Shown in pieces: positions 1-13,874 of a stretch of 64,000 nucleotides of DNA. Under the pieces are notes generated by a model. That model ran no database searches. It was not told the origin of the DNA and saw nothing but the letters and a program-made list of their open reading frames with translations. Location of the stretch: assembly GCF_004208415.1 (NCBI RefSeq), contig NZ_CP035758.1, positions 6,882,001-6,946,000 of the forward strand, in the 5' to 3' direction. Position 1 is the stretch's first letter. Every line of letters begins with the position of its first letter. The translations under genes and the position numbers were made by a program. The stretch comes from Ktedonosporobacter rubrisoli (lineage in GTDB: Bacteria; Chloroflexota; Ktedonobacteria; Ktedonobacterales; Ktedonobacteraceae).

Positions 1-229
1 CTTCCCAACAGCGCCCCAGGGCTACAAGTGAAAGCCCTTTACCATGATGGGCTCTGGAGAATGTTGCATCCAGCAGAAGAGCTTGCTCACAGGCAAAGAG
101 AGACTGCGTATAAAGCTTTTTCTCAAAGCACGTTATACCTTCTTTGAGCCATTGCTCTTTAGTTTTCTTCAATTTGGAACCATCAACATTGTTGCGCTTC
201 ATGGCCACATCATTCCATGTTTCAGAAGT

Positions 230-1612
230 CTATACCTGATCTTGTCGCTCCACGTCACCGACTTCCAGAGAGTTAGTTTCCAGCCTGCCGCGTAGCGTCT
301 CTAGTTTCCAGTAGCGCGTCCCACTAGCTTGCTTATCTGAGTTGGGCAAACGGTAATCAGGCGGAAAATCTAGATAGAATTGATGCTTGCTCGTCACGTT
401 GCCCACGAGCCAGCGCACCTGGCTAACAGTCAGGTCGTGCCAGTAATGCGCTTGCCTCCAATGTTCCAGGCGTGGAAGGCCAGGAGGAGAAACTTTCTGT
501 TTACATAACGGACAACATGTCGTAGGGTGGCCCGGCTCTCTATGTTTGCGTGATTTCTTCTTTTTCTTGCAGCGCCTTACTTTCTGTTCCGGCAGTTCGT
601 CCTCTGACCATAATGCAGCAAGATCTTCATCCTCATCAGCAAAATCTTCGTCTTCTCCCCACATGGTATAGAGCATGGCCTGGGCCATAAAGTGCTCTTG
701 CTTGTCGGTAAGTAATTTTGGGCAAACCGCCGCCACATTGACACCTAACTCCCCAAGAATCGCTTCAACAGGATGTTCCAGGCATTCGGCTTCAGTAATT
801 GAGCGCCCATAATATTCACCTCGTTCACGGCTCGTCGTGGGTATACGCTGCAATTCACAAATTCGCAATTGCGGGAGGAACTCCTCGGCTAAACGAAACG
901 GCAGATGAAATACATAGTGAGCGTTTGAGCTACTATAACGAAAGGCGATAAGGCTCAATCCCTCCGGATCAAGCATTCTACGCTCGCTCGCGTCAAGTTC
1001 ATCCCAGCTATCCCAGTTACCCAACGTATAAAAGCGGTTGCCATGAATATAAAGCAAATCGCCAGGAGCAATACATAAAGCTGCCAGTTCAGGGCACGGA
1101 ATAGGGCGGCGCGTCGCTCTGGCTCGTGCTTCTAAATCCCGCAGGCGCGTATAGATAAATTCCCTCATCAACTGCACATCAAGCTCGCATATATCGGCGG
1201 CAGAGCTTACCTTTCTGCCGGTGACACGCGTGTAGAGCCCACAGGCCATATGATCATATTCATTAAGGTTAGCAAACATTGAAGCATCGCTTAAATCTTC
1301 CAGGCGCTCTATAACCACCTCTGCCGCAATATCTGCCGCCATCTCAAGAGTTATGTCCTTCCCAAAATCAGCAGCACCATCCACATAGGCGCAGGCCTCA
1401 ATGGCTCCAACTGCATATGCCTGCCGCAATATGGCAGCTTTTACCTGATAAAGGCCCTGGCGATCAGCAAAAAACAGGCGTTCGCGCGCCTTGGCCCAGT
1501 GGTTCATATGGAACAGGAGATGCAAGGTATGCTCAATTCGACTTGCCTGGCACAGTTGGGCCAGCTGAAGTGAAGTAAGACCTGCCGTTTCCGATATCAA
1601 TGATTCCTGCAT
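230..1612 (-). CDS. Hypothetical protein with C2H2-like zinc site
   Basis: A 460-residue soluble protein that I do not recognise. The ATG at 1612 follows an AGAGGA ribosome-binding site at good spacing. The first 300 residues look like an ordinary folded, mostly helical domain. Residues about 318-342 are very acidic, and a Lys/Arg-rich stretch (about 343-355) follows. Cys367, Cys370, His384 and His389 then form a C-x2-C-x13-H-x4-H pattern that could bind zinc. Acidic tract, basic tract and zinc site together suggest nucleic-acid or protein binding, but this is inference only. It diverges from the XPB/Bax1 pair across a 282-bp gap, so a shared control region or DNA-repair role is possible but unproven. 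Confidence 0.6.
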   Translation of the reverse strand: MQESLISETAGLTSLQLAQLCQASRIEHTLHLLFHMNHWAKARERLFFADRQGLYQVKAAILRQAYAVGAIEACAYVDGAADFGKDITLEMAADIAAEVVIERLEDLSDASMFANLNEYDHMACGLYTRVTGRKVSSAADICELDVQLMREFIYTRLRDLEARARATRRPIPCPELAALCIAPGDLLYIHGNRFYTLGNWDSWDELDASERRMLDPEGLSLIAFRYSSSNAHYVFHLPFRLAEEFLPQLRICELQRIPTTSRERGEYYGRSITEAECLEHPVEAILGELGVNVAAVCPKLLTDKQEHFMAQAMLYTMWGEDEDFADEDEDLAALWSEDELPEQKVRRCKKKKKSRKHREPGHPTTCCPLCKQKVSPPGLPRLEHWRQAHYWHDLTVSQVRWLVGNVTSKHQFYLDFPPDYRLPNSDKQASGTRYWKLETLRGRLETNSLEVGDVERQDQV

Positions 1613-1894
1613 ATGCTTTTCCTCTCTTCCTCGTACTACTTCTTAATTCATTACTTGAACGTTAACAGATCATTAGGTTTAGCAGTAGAGGGCTCTATGG
1701 CTCTCTATCTATTGATATACAGAGCATTGTTGGAAAAGCGGAAATTTTTCCGGGCCATAGAAATTTATTCCCCAGAACAGTACCATGGTAAAACCAGGGG
1801 CAGGGTGAGGCAGCATAGCCCAAACGTGCTGAGAAGAGCTTTTATGGCAGAACGCTCCATAGCCACTGGAACAAAAGTCTGATATTATATAGGC

Positions 1895-3265
1895 ATGGCT
1901 AAGTCGGTCTATTTTCAAGGTGGTACACTCGTCCTGCGCGATGTCGGTGAAACCGAGCACCCACCGGCTCCATTCAGGTTTATCAAGGAAAGATGGCGTT
2001 GTGAAGGATATCACTACGGACCAGTTTTACCCTTTTTACATGAACAGGCTATTCGCGATACTGTGCCACGCTGGCAAACGCTTAATCTCCAGCTACAGGA
2101 GACACGTGAGCCTCATGACTATCAGGTAGAGGCCTTGGCAGCCTGGGAGCAAGCAGATCATCGCGGCAGCATTATCTTACCGACAGGGGCAGGCAAAACA
2201 TTTATCGCCATTCAGGCTATCCATCACGTCAAGCGCTCTACCGTTGTTATCGCGCCAACAATTGATCTCCTTCACCAATGGTATGCGCGCCTGGTCAATG
2301 CCTTTGCCACCGAAGTAGGCGTGTATTATGGGGCTGAGAAGAAGGTATTGCCACTTACTGTAACTACCTACCATTCGGCCGGCGATCTCATGTCAGAATA
2401 TGGCAATACTTTTAAATTAATCATTTTTGACGAGGTTCATCATTTACCGGCGCCAAGCTGGGGCGAGGCCGCGCTGATGGCCCCGGCGCCAATGCGCTTA
2501 GGCCTGACAGCTACCTATCCCGACGAGCGTGAGCAATCGAATGGCCGCTGGAGCCTTGATGAGCTTATCGGGCCTATAGTTTATACCAAAAGAATAGAGG
2601 ATCTCATCGGGCAGCAGCTCGCCCAGTACCGCACGCAGCGCGTACGGGTCGATCTCACCTCCGAAGAGCGCACCAGCTATGATGCAGACCACGCCATTTA
2701 TATAGACTTTGTACGTGCACAGCGCTTGCCACAGCGCTACGGCCCTTCCTGGCTCATTGAGCTTATGCGCCTCTCTACGCTCAATCCACAGGCGCGCCGG
2801 GCTTTTCTAGCTCGTCAACGCATTTTGCGCCTTCTGGGAAGCTGCACAGGCAAATTCACAGTCCTCGAAGGTCTGCTGCGCGAATATGAAAGCGAACAAA
2901 TTCTTGTCTTTACTGAGCATAACGCGACGGTTTATGAGATAGCGCGCCGCTACCTCGTTCCGGCAATCACCCACGAGACCAACGCGGCCGAACGCAAGCA
3001 TATTCTTGATGGTTTTAAGGCTGGCCATTATCGCGTCATTGCAACTTCAAGGGTACTAAATGAAGGGGTTGATGTGCCGGAGGCGAAAATTGCTATCGTG
3101 CTGGGCGGCACTTCAGGAGCTCGTGAATACATTCAGCGCCTTGGGCGCGTGCTACGCAAGGTTGAGAATCGGCAGGCAGTTCTTTTTGAGATTATTGCGC
3201 GTAAGACTATTGAGGAAGGCAAGGCACAGCGCCGGCGCCCACAACGAGAGATAGATAAATGTTAA
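1895..3265 (+). CDS. XPB/Rad25-type DNA helicase (SF2)
   Basis: A 456-residue superfamily 2 helicase of the XPB type, an ATP-dependent DNA-opening enzyme linked to nucleotide excision repair in eukaryotes and archaea. The N-terminal 80 residues match the position of the XPB damage-recognition domain. The motif I Walker A is PTGAGKTF (about residue 95), motif II is FDEVHH (DEVH box), motif III is LTAT, and the C-terminal RecA-like half ends with motif VI QRLGRVLRK. The size fits the short archaeal XPB form. The ATG has only a weak upstream Shine-Dalgarno, so translation could be near leaderless. The stop overlaps the start of the DUF790/Bax1 gene by 7 bp, which indicates co-translation and physical partnership, as described for archaeal XPB and Bax1. 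Confidence 0.9.
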   Translation: MAKSVYFQGGTLVLRDVGETEHPPAPFRFIKERWRCEGYHYGPVLPFLHEQAIRDTVPRWQTLNLQLQETREPHDYQVEALAAWEQADHRGSIILPTGAGKTFIAIQAIHHVKRSTVVIAPTIDLLHQWYARLVNAFATEVGVYYGAEKKVLPLTVTTYHSAGDLMSEYGNTFKLIIFDEVHHLPAPSWGEAALMAPAPMRLGLTATYPDEREQSNGRWSLDELIGPIVYTKRIEDLIGQQLAQYRTQRVRVDLTSEERTSYDADHAIYIDFVRAQRLPQRYGPSWLIELMRLSTLNPQARRAFLARQRILRLLGSCTGKFTVLEGLLREYESEQILVFTEHNATVYEIARRYLVPAITHETNAAERKHILDGFKAGHYRVIATSRVLNEGVDVPEAKIAIVLGGTSGAREYIQRLGRVLRKVENRQAVLFEIIARKTIEEGKAQRRRPQREIDKC

Positions 3266-4488
3266 CAGCAGACCTGGTACGGCCACGATTGCATTTACGT
3301 GGCAACGAGATCTCAATCAATATGCTTGATACACACAGTTCCCACTGGTTACAAACGGCTGAAGATCTGCTCGCTTTACTACAAAAGCATGTTGGGCAGC
3401 CGCAAGCGGCCTGGAGCAATGCGCTGGAGAATTACGAAGGTGATCGCACTGATTATCTCGTTGTACGCGGTCTGGCTAAAGTGCTCAGCGATGCCGCTAC
3501 CTTTACGCCTCTAATAAGCCCGTTGACGCCGGCACAACTGCGGGAAAAGCTATTTGCGCATGGTCCCGTCTTTTCAACACCTCAACTCTTCCACATTCAG
3601 GCCCGCGACGAGGTTGTGCAGGGTGTAGCCCAGGAACTAAATATGAAACCTGAAGATCTGGAAAGTGCGCTCTTTGCCGACAGGCCGGCGAGTTACCTCC
3701 TCAGCGATATCGGGCCAGAGTGGACAGCCGAAGGTTTGTTAACACGCTACAACCTGGAGCTGGCGCGCGGCGTCCTCTACTGGGCCAGCCATGTTCAGAT
3801 CGAGGTGCATAACAATTACAAGGATCTGTGGAAATATCTTAAATTATTTAAATTAATGTTCTGGATACAATCGCAGCGTAACGGCTACGTTATCGACCTT
3901 GATGGTCCAATCTCGCCATTTGTCTCAGCTACAACACGTTATGGGCGGCAGTTTGCGGCCTTCCTGCCGGCTTTGCTCCTCTGTGACGAGTGGCGTATGC
4001 GGGCCACGGTTCGCCCTCCTCAGCTCTCACCTGGCGTTTACCGTCTTGATCATACATTTCCGCTCGAAACTCACTTTAAGCGGAGCGGCCTGTTTGATAG
4101 CCGCCTGGAGGCCAACTTTGCTCAGGAGTTTGAGGAGAAGTTCGGCGGGAAGCGCGGGCAATGGTTGCTGACACGTGAAGATGAAGTACTTGCGCTGGGC
4201 GAAACTGTGATGATTCCCGACTTTGCATTGACGCATAAGCGTGGTGGGCAGCGCATCTTGATTGAGATTGTCGGCTTCTGGCATCCCGATTATTTACGTC
4301 GCAAAGTAGAAAAGGTACGAGCAGCGCAATGCGAGCACTTATTGCTCCTGGTTTATGAGGGAGTGAATCTTAGTGCCGAGGCTCTGCGGGATGTCCCAGG
4401 TGAGGTACTCTATTTCAAGCAAAAGCCTGTCCTGAAGGATGTTATGGCAGCGGTAGAGTCAATCGCTGAACGCGTCTATGGTCTCTGA
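3259..4488 (+). CDS. DUF790 / Bax1-like structure-specific nuclease
   Basis: A 409-residue member of the DUF790 family; archaeal members are called Bax1, a bubble-cutting endonuclease bound to XPB. The N-terminal part carries the family pattern ending in RYNLELARGVLYWA (about residue 167). The C-terminal part has a PD-(D/E)xK-like nuclease core: IPDFAL (the Asp), then ILIEIVGFWHPDY with the Glu and downstream Lys residues (about 325-350). It overlaps the XPB gene by 7 bp in a different frame, so the two should be made in equal amounts. The likely role is incision at DNA lesions opened by the helicase. The family call is firm; the repair role in this bacterium is inferred from the archaeal pair. 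Confidence 0.88.
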   Translation: MLTADLVRPRLHLRGNEISINMLDTHSSHWLQTAEDLLALLQKHVGQPQAAWSNALENYEGDRTDYLVVRGLAKVLSDAATFTPLISPLTPAQLREKLFAHGPVFSTPQLFHIQARDEVVQGVAQELNMKPEDLESALFADRPASYLLSDIGPEWTAEGLLTRYNLELARGVLYWASHVQIEVHNNYKDLWKYLKLFKLMFWIQSQRNGYVIDLDGPISPFVSATTRYGRQFAAFLPALLLCDEWRMRATVRPPQLSPGVYRLDHTFPLETHFKRSGLFDSRLEANFAQEFEEKFGGKRGQWLLTREDEVLALGETVMIPDFALTHKRGGQRILIEIVGFWHPDYLRRKVEKVRAAQCEHLLLLVYEGVNLSAEALRDVPGEVLYFKQKPVLKDVMAAVESIAERVYGL

Positions 4489-4532
4489 GGCACCACGACA
4501 GAACACCGCGCCATTCATCAGGCGACAAGAGG

Positions 4533-4563
4533 CAACAAAAAAGGCTCGCTTCTTGCAGCGAAC
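4533..4563 (-). terminator. Intrinsic terminator of rRNA operon
   Basis: On the minus strand GGTTCGCT and AAGCGAGCC form a GC-rich hairpin with a short loop, followed at once by TTTTTT. It lies about 115 nt past the 23S 3' end, and the convergent Bax1 gene ends at 4488. No 5S gene lies between 23S and this terminator. Confidence 0.8.
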
Positions 4564-4592
4564 CTTCGCGGTGAGCCTGAGCTCACCCTCTC

Positions 4593-4627
4593 GAACTACC
4601 AACGATGTATTCCTCAATTTTGCCGAG
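4593..4627 (-). other. 3' arm of pre-23S processing stem
   Basis: In transcript sense this 35-nt segment is complementary to 7708-7742, just upstream of the 23S 5' end. Across 35 positions only two do not pair and two are G-U wobbles, with core CAAAATTGA and GAATACATC. The two arms bracket the 23S gene, so they would close it into a giant loop and give a double-stranded cleavage site of the RNase III type. Confidence 0.8.
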
Positions 4628-4676
4628 CGCCTCCTCAGCCTCAAAGAGCCCTGATCGAGCCCCTCCACAAGGGAGA

Positions 4677-9366
<4,690 letters not shown>

Positions 9367-9529
9367 AATAGTTTATGGTTCACATGATCTTGACAAGACC
9401 ATGAGAAAAAGCGTGTTCTTCTGAGCTCATTCGCTCGTAAAGTTACATACTCAAATTGCTTGACAGGAACTGGCATCGCTTGCAGCTTGTGCACGATACA
9501 TCATTTGCCAGTTGCTGTTCTGCTTTCCA

Positions 9530-9548
9530 CTCTTCAGTTGTTAAGGTC
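9530..9548 (-). promoter_or_regulatory. Possible boxA-like antitermination site
   Basis: In transcript sense the leader reads GACCTTAACAACTGAAGAG, resembling the rRNA boxA core (CTTTAACA). It lies between the nearest promoter and 16S, where boxA is expected. Resemblance only. Confidence 0.35.
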
Positions 9549-9629
9549 CCGACCGATCCGCGTAGGATCGTTCGTCTCGCTCGTACCGGGCAACGCTTTT
9601 GTTTTCGTGCCCTCGTGTACTGTAGCGGT

Positions 9630-9658
9630 AGTATCGCATATCTTTGGGGGTTTGTCAA
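9630..9658 (-). promoter_or_regulatory. rRNA promoter, proximal
   Basis: Minus strand TTGACA (9658-9653), 17-bp spacer, GATACT (9635-9630), preceded by an A-rich run (GGAAAAAGGGG). Predicted transcription start is near 9623, about 255 nt before 16S. Confidence 0.75.
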
Positions 9659-9890
9659 CCCCTTTTTCCGGGAATTTTTTTCGTTCCTTAGATTTCGTTG
9701 TTTGGCTCCGACCGGCTCCCAGGCGCCTGCAGACACGCAGGCAAAAATGGGCGCACGATCTGTGCGGAGAGAAACGTGAAAACAGGGAAGAACTGATCCC
9801 AGAGGAGCCACTTTACCGTGGCGCAAACATGCTTCGCTGACAGGAGCACCGGTCGTGCTCGATCGGTGATTGTCTTGCGACAGCTCGCAT

Positions 9891-9919
9891 AGTATGTCAC
9901 AGGTCGAAAGCTTTGTCAA
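9891..9919 (-). promoter_or_regulatory. rRNA promoter, middle
   Basis: Minus strand TTGACA (9919-9914), 17-bp spacer, CATACT (9896-9891), again with an A-run (GAAAAAACC) immediately upstream of the -35 box. Confidence 0.75.
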
Positions 9920-10011
9920 GAGGTTTTTTCAATCTCTTTTCAAACTGCTTGTAATCAGCAGCGAAGCCGCTTCATATCTTGCAGGAGTGCTGTCTTTCTG
10001 AGACGGGTGTT

Positions 10012-10040
10012 ATTATGCATCAGACTTGCCGAGTTGTCAA
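10012..10040 (-). promoter_or_regulatory. rRNA promoter, distal
   Basis: Minus strand TTGACA (10040-10035), 17-bp spacer, CATAAT (10017-10012), with the same upstream GGAAAAAACCC context. It is the outermost of three near-identical promoters. Confidence 0.75.
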
Positions 10041-10337
10041 GGGTTTTTTCCAGCAATTTTTGCAATTCATTCTAGCCAGGCACAAAGCCAGCCTGACATG
10101 TAAAGAAAGGCAAGGGCAGTCGATATACATAGAGTAGGAATAAAGTATATCGCTCGCCTTTCCGATGGTGATCGTTAATGCAAAACCACAAGCCTAGCCA
10201 GAGCAAGCAGGCGAACGGCATCTTTCTCGGGAATGCCCAATGTATCGTCTTCATCGAAGGCCCATATCCCACGCCCGAACTGGCCCATACCATCTACTGG
10301 GGCGAGACAAGTCTCTATGCGAGAAAGGAAGCATACA
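10041..10337. other. Intergenic region before LLM monooxygenase
   Basis: Divergent gap between the rRNA promoters and the next plus-strand gene. It holds an inverted repeat, CGATATAC (10121-10128) with GTATATCG (10145-10152). No convincing small gene is seen. Confidence 0.5.
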
Positions 10338-11276
10338 ATGACATCTGTACAATTTGGCTGGGTCTTGCCTGGCCGACCCAATGAGAGAGGTAACATCGCT
10401 CAGCCCAAATTTCTTGCCCACCTCCAGCAAGGACTTCGGCTTGCTGTAAAGTCCTTCCACTCGGTATGGAGCCATGATCACCTTCAATTCATGAATGATC
10501 AGATCCTCGAAAGCTGGACAATGCTTACCTATCTGGCCCCTCTTTATCCCCAGCTCCAATTCGGTAGCCTGGTCCTGAGCCAATCATATCGTAATCCGGC
10601 TCTTCTGGCCAAAATGGCAGCGACCTTCCAATACTTGAGCAATGGTCGCTTGATCCTGGGGCTTGGCGCCGGCTGGCACGAAGAGGAATACAAAGCTTAT
10701 GGATATGCCTTCCCGCCTCCCCACAAGCGGGTTGCCCAGTTGGAGGAAGCGCTCCAAATCATTCGCGCCCTCTGGCAGAATTCTGGTGTCACGATTCAGG
10801 GCAAGCACTACCAGATCCTTGAGGCTCACTGTGAGCCCCGGCCAGTACCAGTACCGCCCATCGTCGTAGGGGGAGCCAGGCCGCAGATGCTAAACATCGT
10901 CGCGCGCCACGCCGATTGGTGGTCAGCCGATAGGCCTGGCCTGGCTACGTATCGCCAGCAAGTAGTTGACTGTGAGCGCGCCTGCCTGGCCATACAGCGC
11001 GACCCACTTTCCCTACGTCGCACCTGGTTTGGCGGCTGCATTTGTCGCGCGACCGAGGATGCCTTACGCCCTCTACGGGCGACCTACCCTGATGAATATG
11101 GCTTGGTGGGTACAGTCTCCCAGGTCAAAGAGCGCATTCAGGAATTTATTGATCTTGGGGTAAGCTACTTTATGCTCAACACTGGCGATTTTCCTGATCT
11201 CACTACCCTTGAACTGCTAGTTGACGAAGTGCTACCCAGCTTTCAGCACACGGAGTATCAAGCATCCACCCTATAA
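10338..11276 (+). CDS. LLM-class flavin-dependent oxidoreductase (luciferase-like)
   Basis: A 312-residue member of the bacterial luciferase-like monooxygenase family, single-domain TIM barrels that use F420 or FMN. Typical features are the N-terminal QFGWVLP strand, the SHDHL active-site region (about residue 50), NGRLILGLGAGWHEEEY (about 100-117), the HYQI/PRPVPVPPIVVGGARP segment, and the C-terminal G-x-x-x-F-M-L-N strand. The ATG at 10338 is chosen because GAAAGGAAG precedes it and the family consensus starts here; a longer open frame to 10233 lacks both. The substrate is unknown. It stands alone between the rRNA promoters and a strong hairpin, so it is probably monocistronic. Confidence 0.85.
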   Translation: MTSVQFGWVLPGRPNERGNIAQPKFLAHLQQGLRLAVKSFHSVWSHDHLQFMNDQILESWTMLTYLAPLYPQLQFGSLVLSQSYRNPALLAKMAATFQYLSNGRLILGLGAGWHEEEYKAYGYAFPPPHKRVAQLEEALQIIRALWQNSGVTIQGKHYQILEAHCEPRPVPVPPIVVGGARPQMLNIVARHADWWSADRPGLATYRQQVVDCERACLAIQRDPLSLRRTWFGGCICRATEDALRPLRATYPDEYGLVGTVSQVKERIQEFIDLGVSYFMLNTGDFPDLTTLELLVDEVLPSFQHTEYQASTL

Positions 11277-11320
11277 GCCCCTCCGAGCTCTTATGACGTA
11301 CCGCTCATGCCAAACAAGCA

Positions 11321-11353
11321 CTTGCCGAGGTCTTTTTGCAGGACCTCGGCAAG
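11321..11353. terminator. Perfect 12-bp hairpin between convergent genes
   Basis: CTTGCCGAGGTC (11321-11332) and GACCTCGGCAAG (11342-11353) are exact inverse complements around a 9-nt loop. The position between two convergent genes fits a bidirectional terminator, but no clear U-run follows on either strand. Confidence 0.6.
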
Positions 11354-11371
11354 ATCAAGGTTTTGTGGATT

Positions 11372-12433
11372 TTAAGCCGGCTCTAAACCTGTTTCCAGGC
11401 AATCCGCAATAAGTTCCTCATAGCGTTCTTTAATCGCCTGCAAATCGGTCTCGCCTAACAGACCGGCCTTTATCTTGCCAACTATCTGCTCGTAGTCAGG
11501 CAAAGTGATAAGCCTCCTGGCAAACTGCAATTTCAGGTAAAGTTCAGGCGCATCATACTTTTCACAGAATTTCATATAATTGCCTAGCCACTCTTTAAGC
11601 GTCATTTCTTTGTTGCGCGGATGGGCCTGGTGATAGATAATAGCATCAAGAGTAGTATCAAATACTACTCCAGCAGTAAATAATCGATAGCCTAATTCAG
11701 GATCTTCTTCTCCCCAACCGCGAAAGCCTTCATCAAACATACCGGCTTTCAGTAAACTATCTCTGTCAACAGATACATTTCTGGTAACAAAGAATTCCCA
11801 CGGACAGGAGAATTGCTGTAGAGCAATGCGTTGGAAAGCATCATAAACATAAGCATCAGGATTAGTTATTGCTAACAGCTCGATTTTTTCTGGATATTTG
11901 TCGATATCCTCGGGCGTAATCAGTTCAAGCGTAACGGGTAAAGCTGCTACTATATTTTCAATAGCCTCAATCACGGCTGGATGCTCCGTAAAGGTATAGC
12001 GCATGTCACATAGCATCTTCTTGAGCTCGCGCTTACACTGTTCACGGTCAATAGGAAGGCGCGTAAATATGTCCGAGCAGAGACCAATGACGGCCTTATT
12101 AGAAGCCCCAGCATGGCGTTGTGTGTGTGCAGCCACAAGGTTTCTGCAGCATATACAATCATCATCAACAAAAATGACTATCTTTCCTCTTGTGGCCAGT
12201 ATCCCCGCATTGCGTGCAGCGCTGCGACCCGCATTTCTCTGCTTGATAGAGCGGAAATTCCACTGCTGGCCGGCAAAGTACTCCAACACTTCACTCGTTC
12301 TATCGCTGCTCCCATCATCGACAACGATAACTTCATATTGCGACGCTGGATAGGATTGACGTAGCAATGACGCCAGGGTTAGCTCAAGATAGCTGGCTTT
12401 GTTACAAGTAGGTATGACAATACTCGCTTCCAT
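11372..12433 (-). CDS. Family 2 glycosyltransferase
   Basis: A 353-residue GT-A fold glycosyltransferase that transfers a sugar from a nucleotide-sugar donor to an unknown acceptor. It starts with ASIVIPTCNKASYLELTL, followed by the nucleotide-binding IVVDDGSSD (about residue 37), the metal-binding VDDDC (about 90) and the acceptor-side GWGEEDPELGYRL motif (about 232), as in galactosyltransferase/GalNAc-transferase-type GT2 enzymes. The start at 12433 is preferred over 12475 because AAGGAAAGGG precedes it at good spacing. No membrane helix is evident, so it is cytosolic or peripheral. No other glycan genes are nearby. Confidence 0.85.
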   Translation of the reverse strand: MEASIVIPTCNKASYLELTLASLLRQSYPASQYEVIVVDDGSSDRTSEVLEYFAGQQWNFRSIKQRNAGRSAARNAGILATRGKIVIFVDDDCICCRNLVAAHTQRHAGASNKAVIGLCSDIFTRLPIDREQCKRELKKMLCDMRYTFTEHPAVIEAIENIVAALPVTLELITPEDIDKYPEKIELLAITNPDAYVYDAFQRIALQQFSCPWEFFVTRNVSVDRDSLLKAGMFDEGFRGWGEEDPELGYRLFTAGVVFDTTLDAIIYHQAHPRNKEMTLKEWLGNYMKFCEKYDAPELYLKLQFARRLITLPDYEQIVGKIKAGLLGETDLQAIKERYEELIADCLETGLEPA

Positions 12434-12556
12434 TTCGCGCCCTTTCCTTATAGAAGATGTGGTAGGTAATTCCAATGTCTCTCTTACCTGATCCTTCAGC
12501 TATCATCGAGCAGAAGAGGTTTTACACAGCTCGAAGCAATCCATAATTAATGCAAT

Positions 12557-12581
12557 GTTAGATCCGGTTGTTTGGATCTAA
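12557..12581. terminator. Terminator-like hairpin
   Basis: GTTAGATCC and GGATCTAAC form a perfect 9-bp stem with a 7-nt loop, between the CPBP gene and the glycosyltransferase start. No clear U-run. Confidence 0.4.
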
Positions 12582-12616
12582 CACTGATATTTTAGCTACA
12601 AACCTGGCGACTGATT

Positions 12617-13552
12617 CTATCTACTTCTCTCTTTTCTCCTTGTAGTATCCTCAGGCCACATTAAATCTTTCTCCTGTAGCTTTTTATCGTCCTTAAGAAC
12701 AGCTTTCTGTAATGGATAGGAAAGAGTTCCTCTAGTTAAGGCAATAACCAGTAAGGCAAGCACCCCATAGGCGAGAGCCGCCTCAGCTTGAGCCATAAGA
12801 GCTCCGGTTGCTCCAAAGAGCTGTTCTATATCATGTGCATTTATAGAAGTGGCTGCATGAATGAGGGTAGCCATGAGCAAGCTTCCTCCCGTATTATTAA
12901 AGATCCAGGTATAGTTTACCGATTTTGCCATGATTTGCATAAAAAAGAACAGCGCCAGGGCCCAGGTAAAGGTGTGGCCGTAGGGAGACTGGGTAGGAAT
13001 AAACATCAATGGGAGATGCCAGGTGCCCCACATAAAGCCTAAGATGAGGCTACCCCACAAAGGCCCGGCCAGTTTCTGCAAACGCGGAAGGGCGAAGCCG
13101 CGCCAGCCTCCCTCTTCCCAATTGATCGCTAAAGCAATGAGCAAATGGGTCGAGTACGAGCTCAAAAAGAAGGGAAGCCTCTGCAGATGCGGGGCAGAGA
13201 AGACGCTAGCGCTTAGAAGCATCAGCAAAGGTGAGCCCAACAGAATCAGAAGATACCATTTGAGCGAAACGCGCCACTGGACATAGCGCTTGAGCAGGCG
13301 CATGACTCCCACTTTCCCTTCTAAGAGCGCGGTCAGAATGAAGGCAGCACCGGTCGGCCCGAGCGGAACCCCGGGTGAGCTATTAGCCAGCAACGGAGGA
13401 ACATTGTATGGAAGCCAGCCAAGACCAGCATGGGATAGGACCACAGGAAGCTCGAACAGCCAGCTTATACTAAAGGCCAGGATAAAGTAAGCAAGCAGTG
13501 AATGCTGCTTAAGCCAGCATCGCCAGGGCGAAATCGCTATCGTTTGGGACAT
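12617..13552 (-). CDS. CPBP-family intramembrane protease
   Basis: A 311-residue polytopic membrane protein of the CAAX protease/bacteriocin-processing (CPBP, Abi) family, glutamic-type intramembrane endopeptidases. About eight hydrophobic segments are visible. The catalytic motif EEGGWRGFALP (EExxxR, about residue 146) and the downstream WGTWHLPL histidine motif (about 175) are intact, as is a later N-x-T-G-G-S-L-L helix. The ATG at 13552 follows GGGAGAG. It is divergent from a two-component sensor-regulator pair across 322 bp, so that pair could control it. The substrate is unknown; relatives process peptides or give immunity to them. Confidence 0.87.
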   Translation of the reverse strand: MSQTIAISPWRCWLKQHSLLAYFILAFSISWLFELPVVLSHAGLGWLPYNVPPLLANSSPGVPLGPTGAAFILTALLEGKVGVMRLLKRYVQWRVSLKWYLLILLGSPLLMLLSASVFSAPHLQRLPFFLSSYSTHLLIALAINWEEGGWRGFALPRLQKLAGPLWGSLILGFMWGTWHLPLMFIPTQSPYGHTFTWALALFFFMQIMAKSVNYTWIFNNTGGSLLMATLIHAATSINAHDIEQLFGATGALMAQAEAALAYGVLALLVIALTRGTLSYPLQKAVLKDDKKLQEKDLMWPEDTTRRKERSR

Positions 13553-13874
13553 GAACTCTCCCTTTTCTTACAAAATGCGTGTTTGCACAACTTGATGCTA
13601 CATAAAAAATTTCCGCTAAAATTGTGCGAGGCCAGCCTCGCTGCTCTCAGCATAATGGGAAAGCGCGGGGAAGCCGGAGTGAAAGAAGGGCTAACTATGA
13701 GAGGCGAAAGGGATATTTTTTCTATCCCTTCCCCATGGCGCATCGTCCTATGCATTTCGACTGGCTGGGAGTGACGAATGGCATATTGTCCTTTACTACA
13801 TTTTCATCTATGCTTCTCTTTGAAGAAGGCACATTAGCGAGCTCGCGTTTAGCGCAGAGAGGCAAACATCCCGC
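13553..13874. other. Divergent intergenic region
   Basis: A 322-bp gap between the CPBP gene and the sensor kinase. I see no clear gene or operator; promoters for both genes must lie here. Confidence 0.4.

Noticed and set aside
44..295. 83-codon frame at the left edge
   Set aside because: No ribosome site, overlaps the end of the 460-residue gene, and composition is not protein-like.
12617..13552. Reading the CPBP protein as a bacteriocin-immunity gene
   Set aside because: No bacteriocin precursor or exporter lies beside it, so only the protease-family call is supported.
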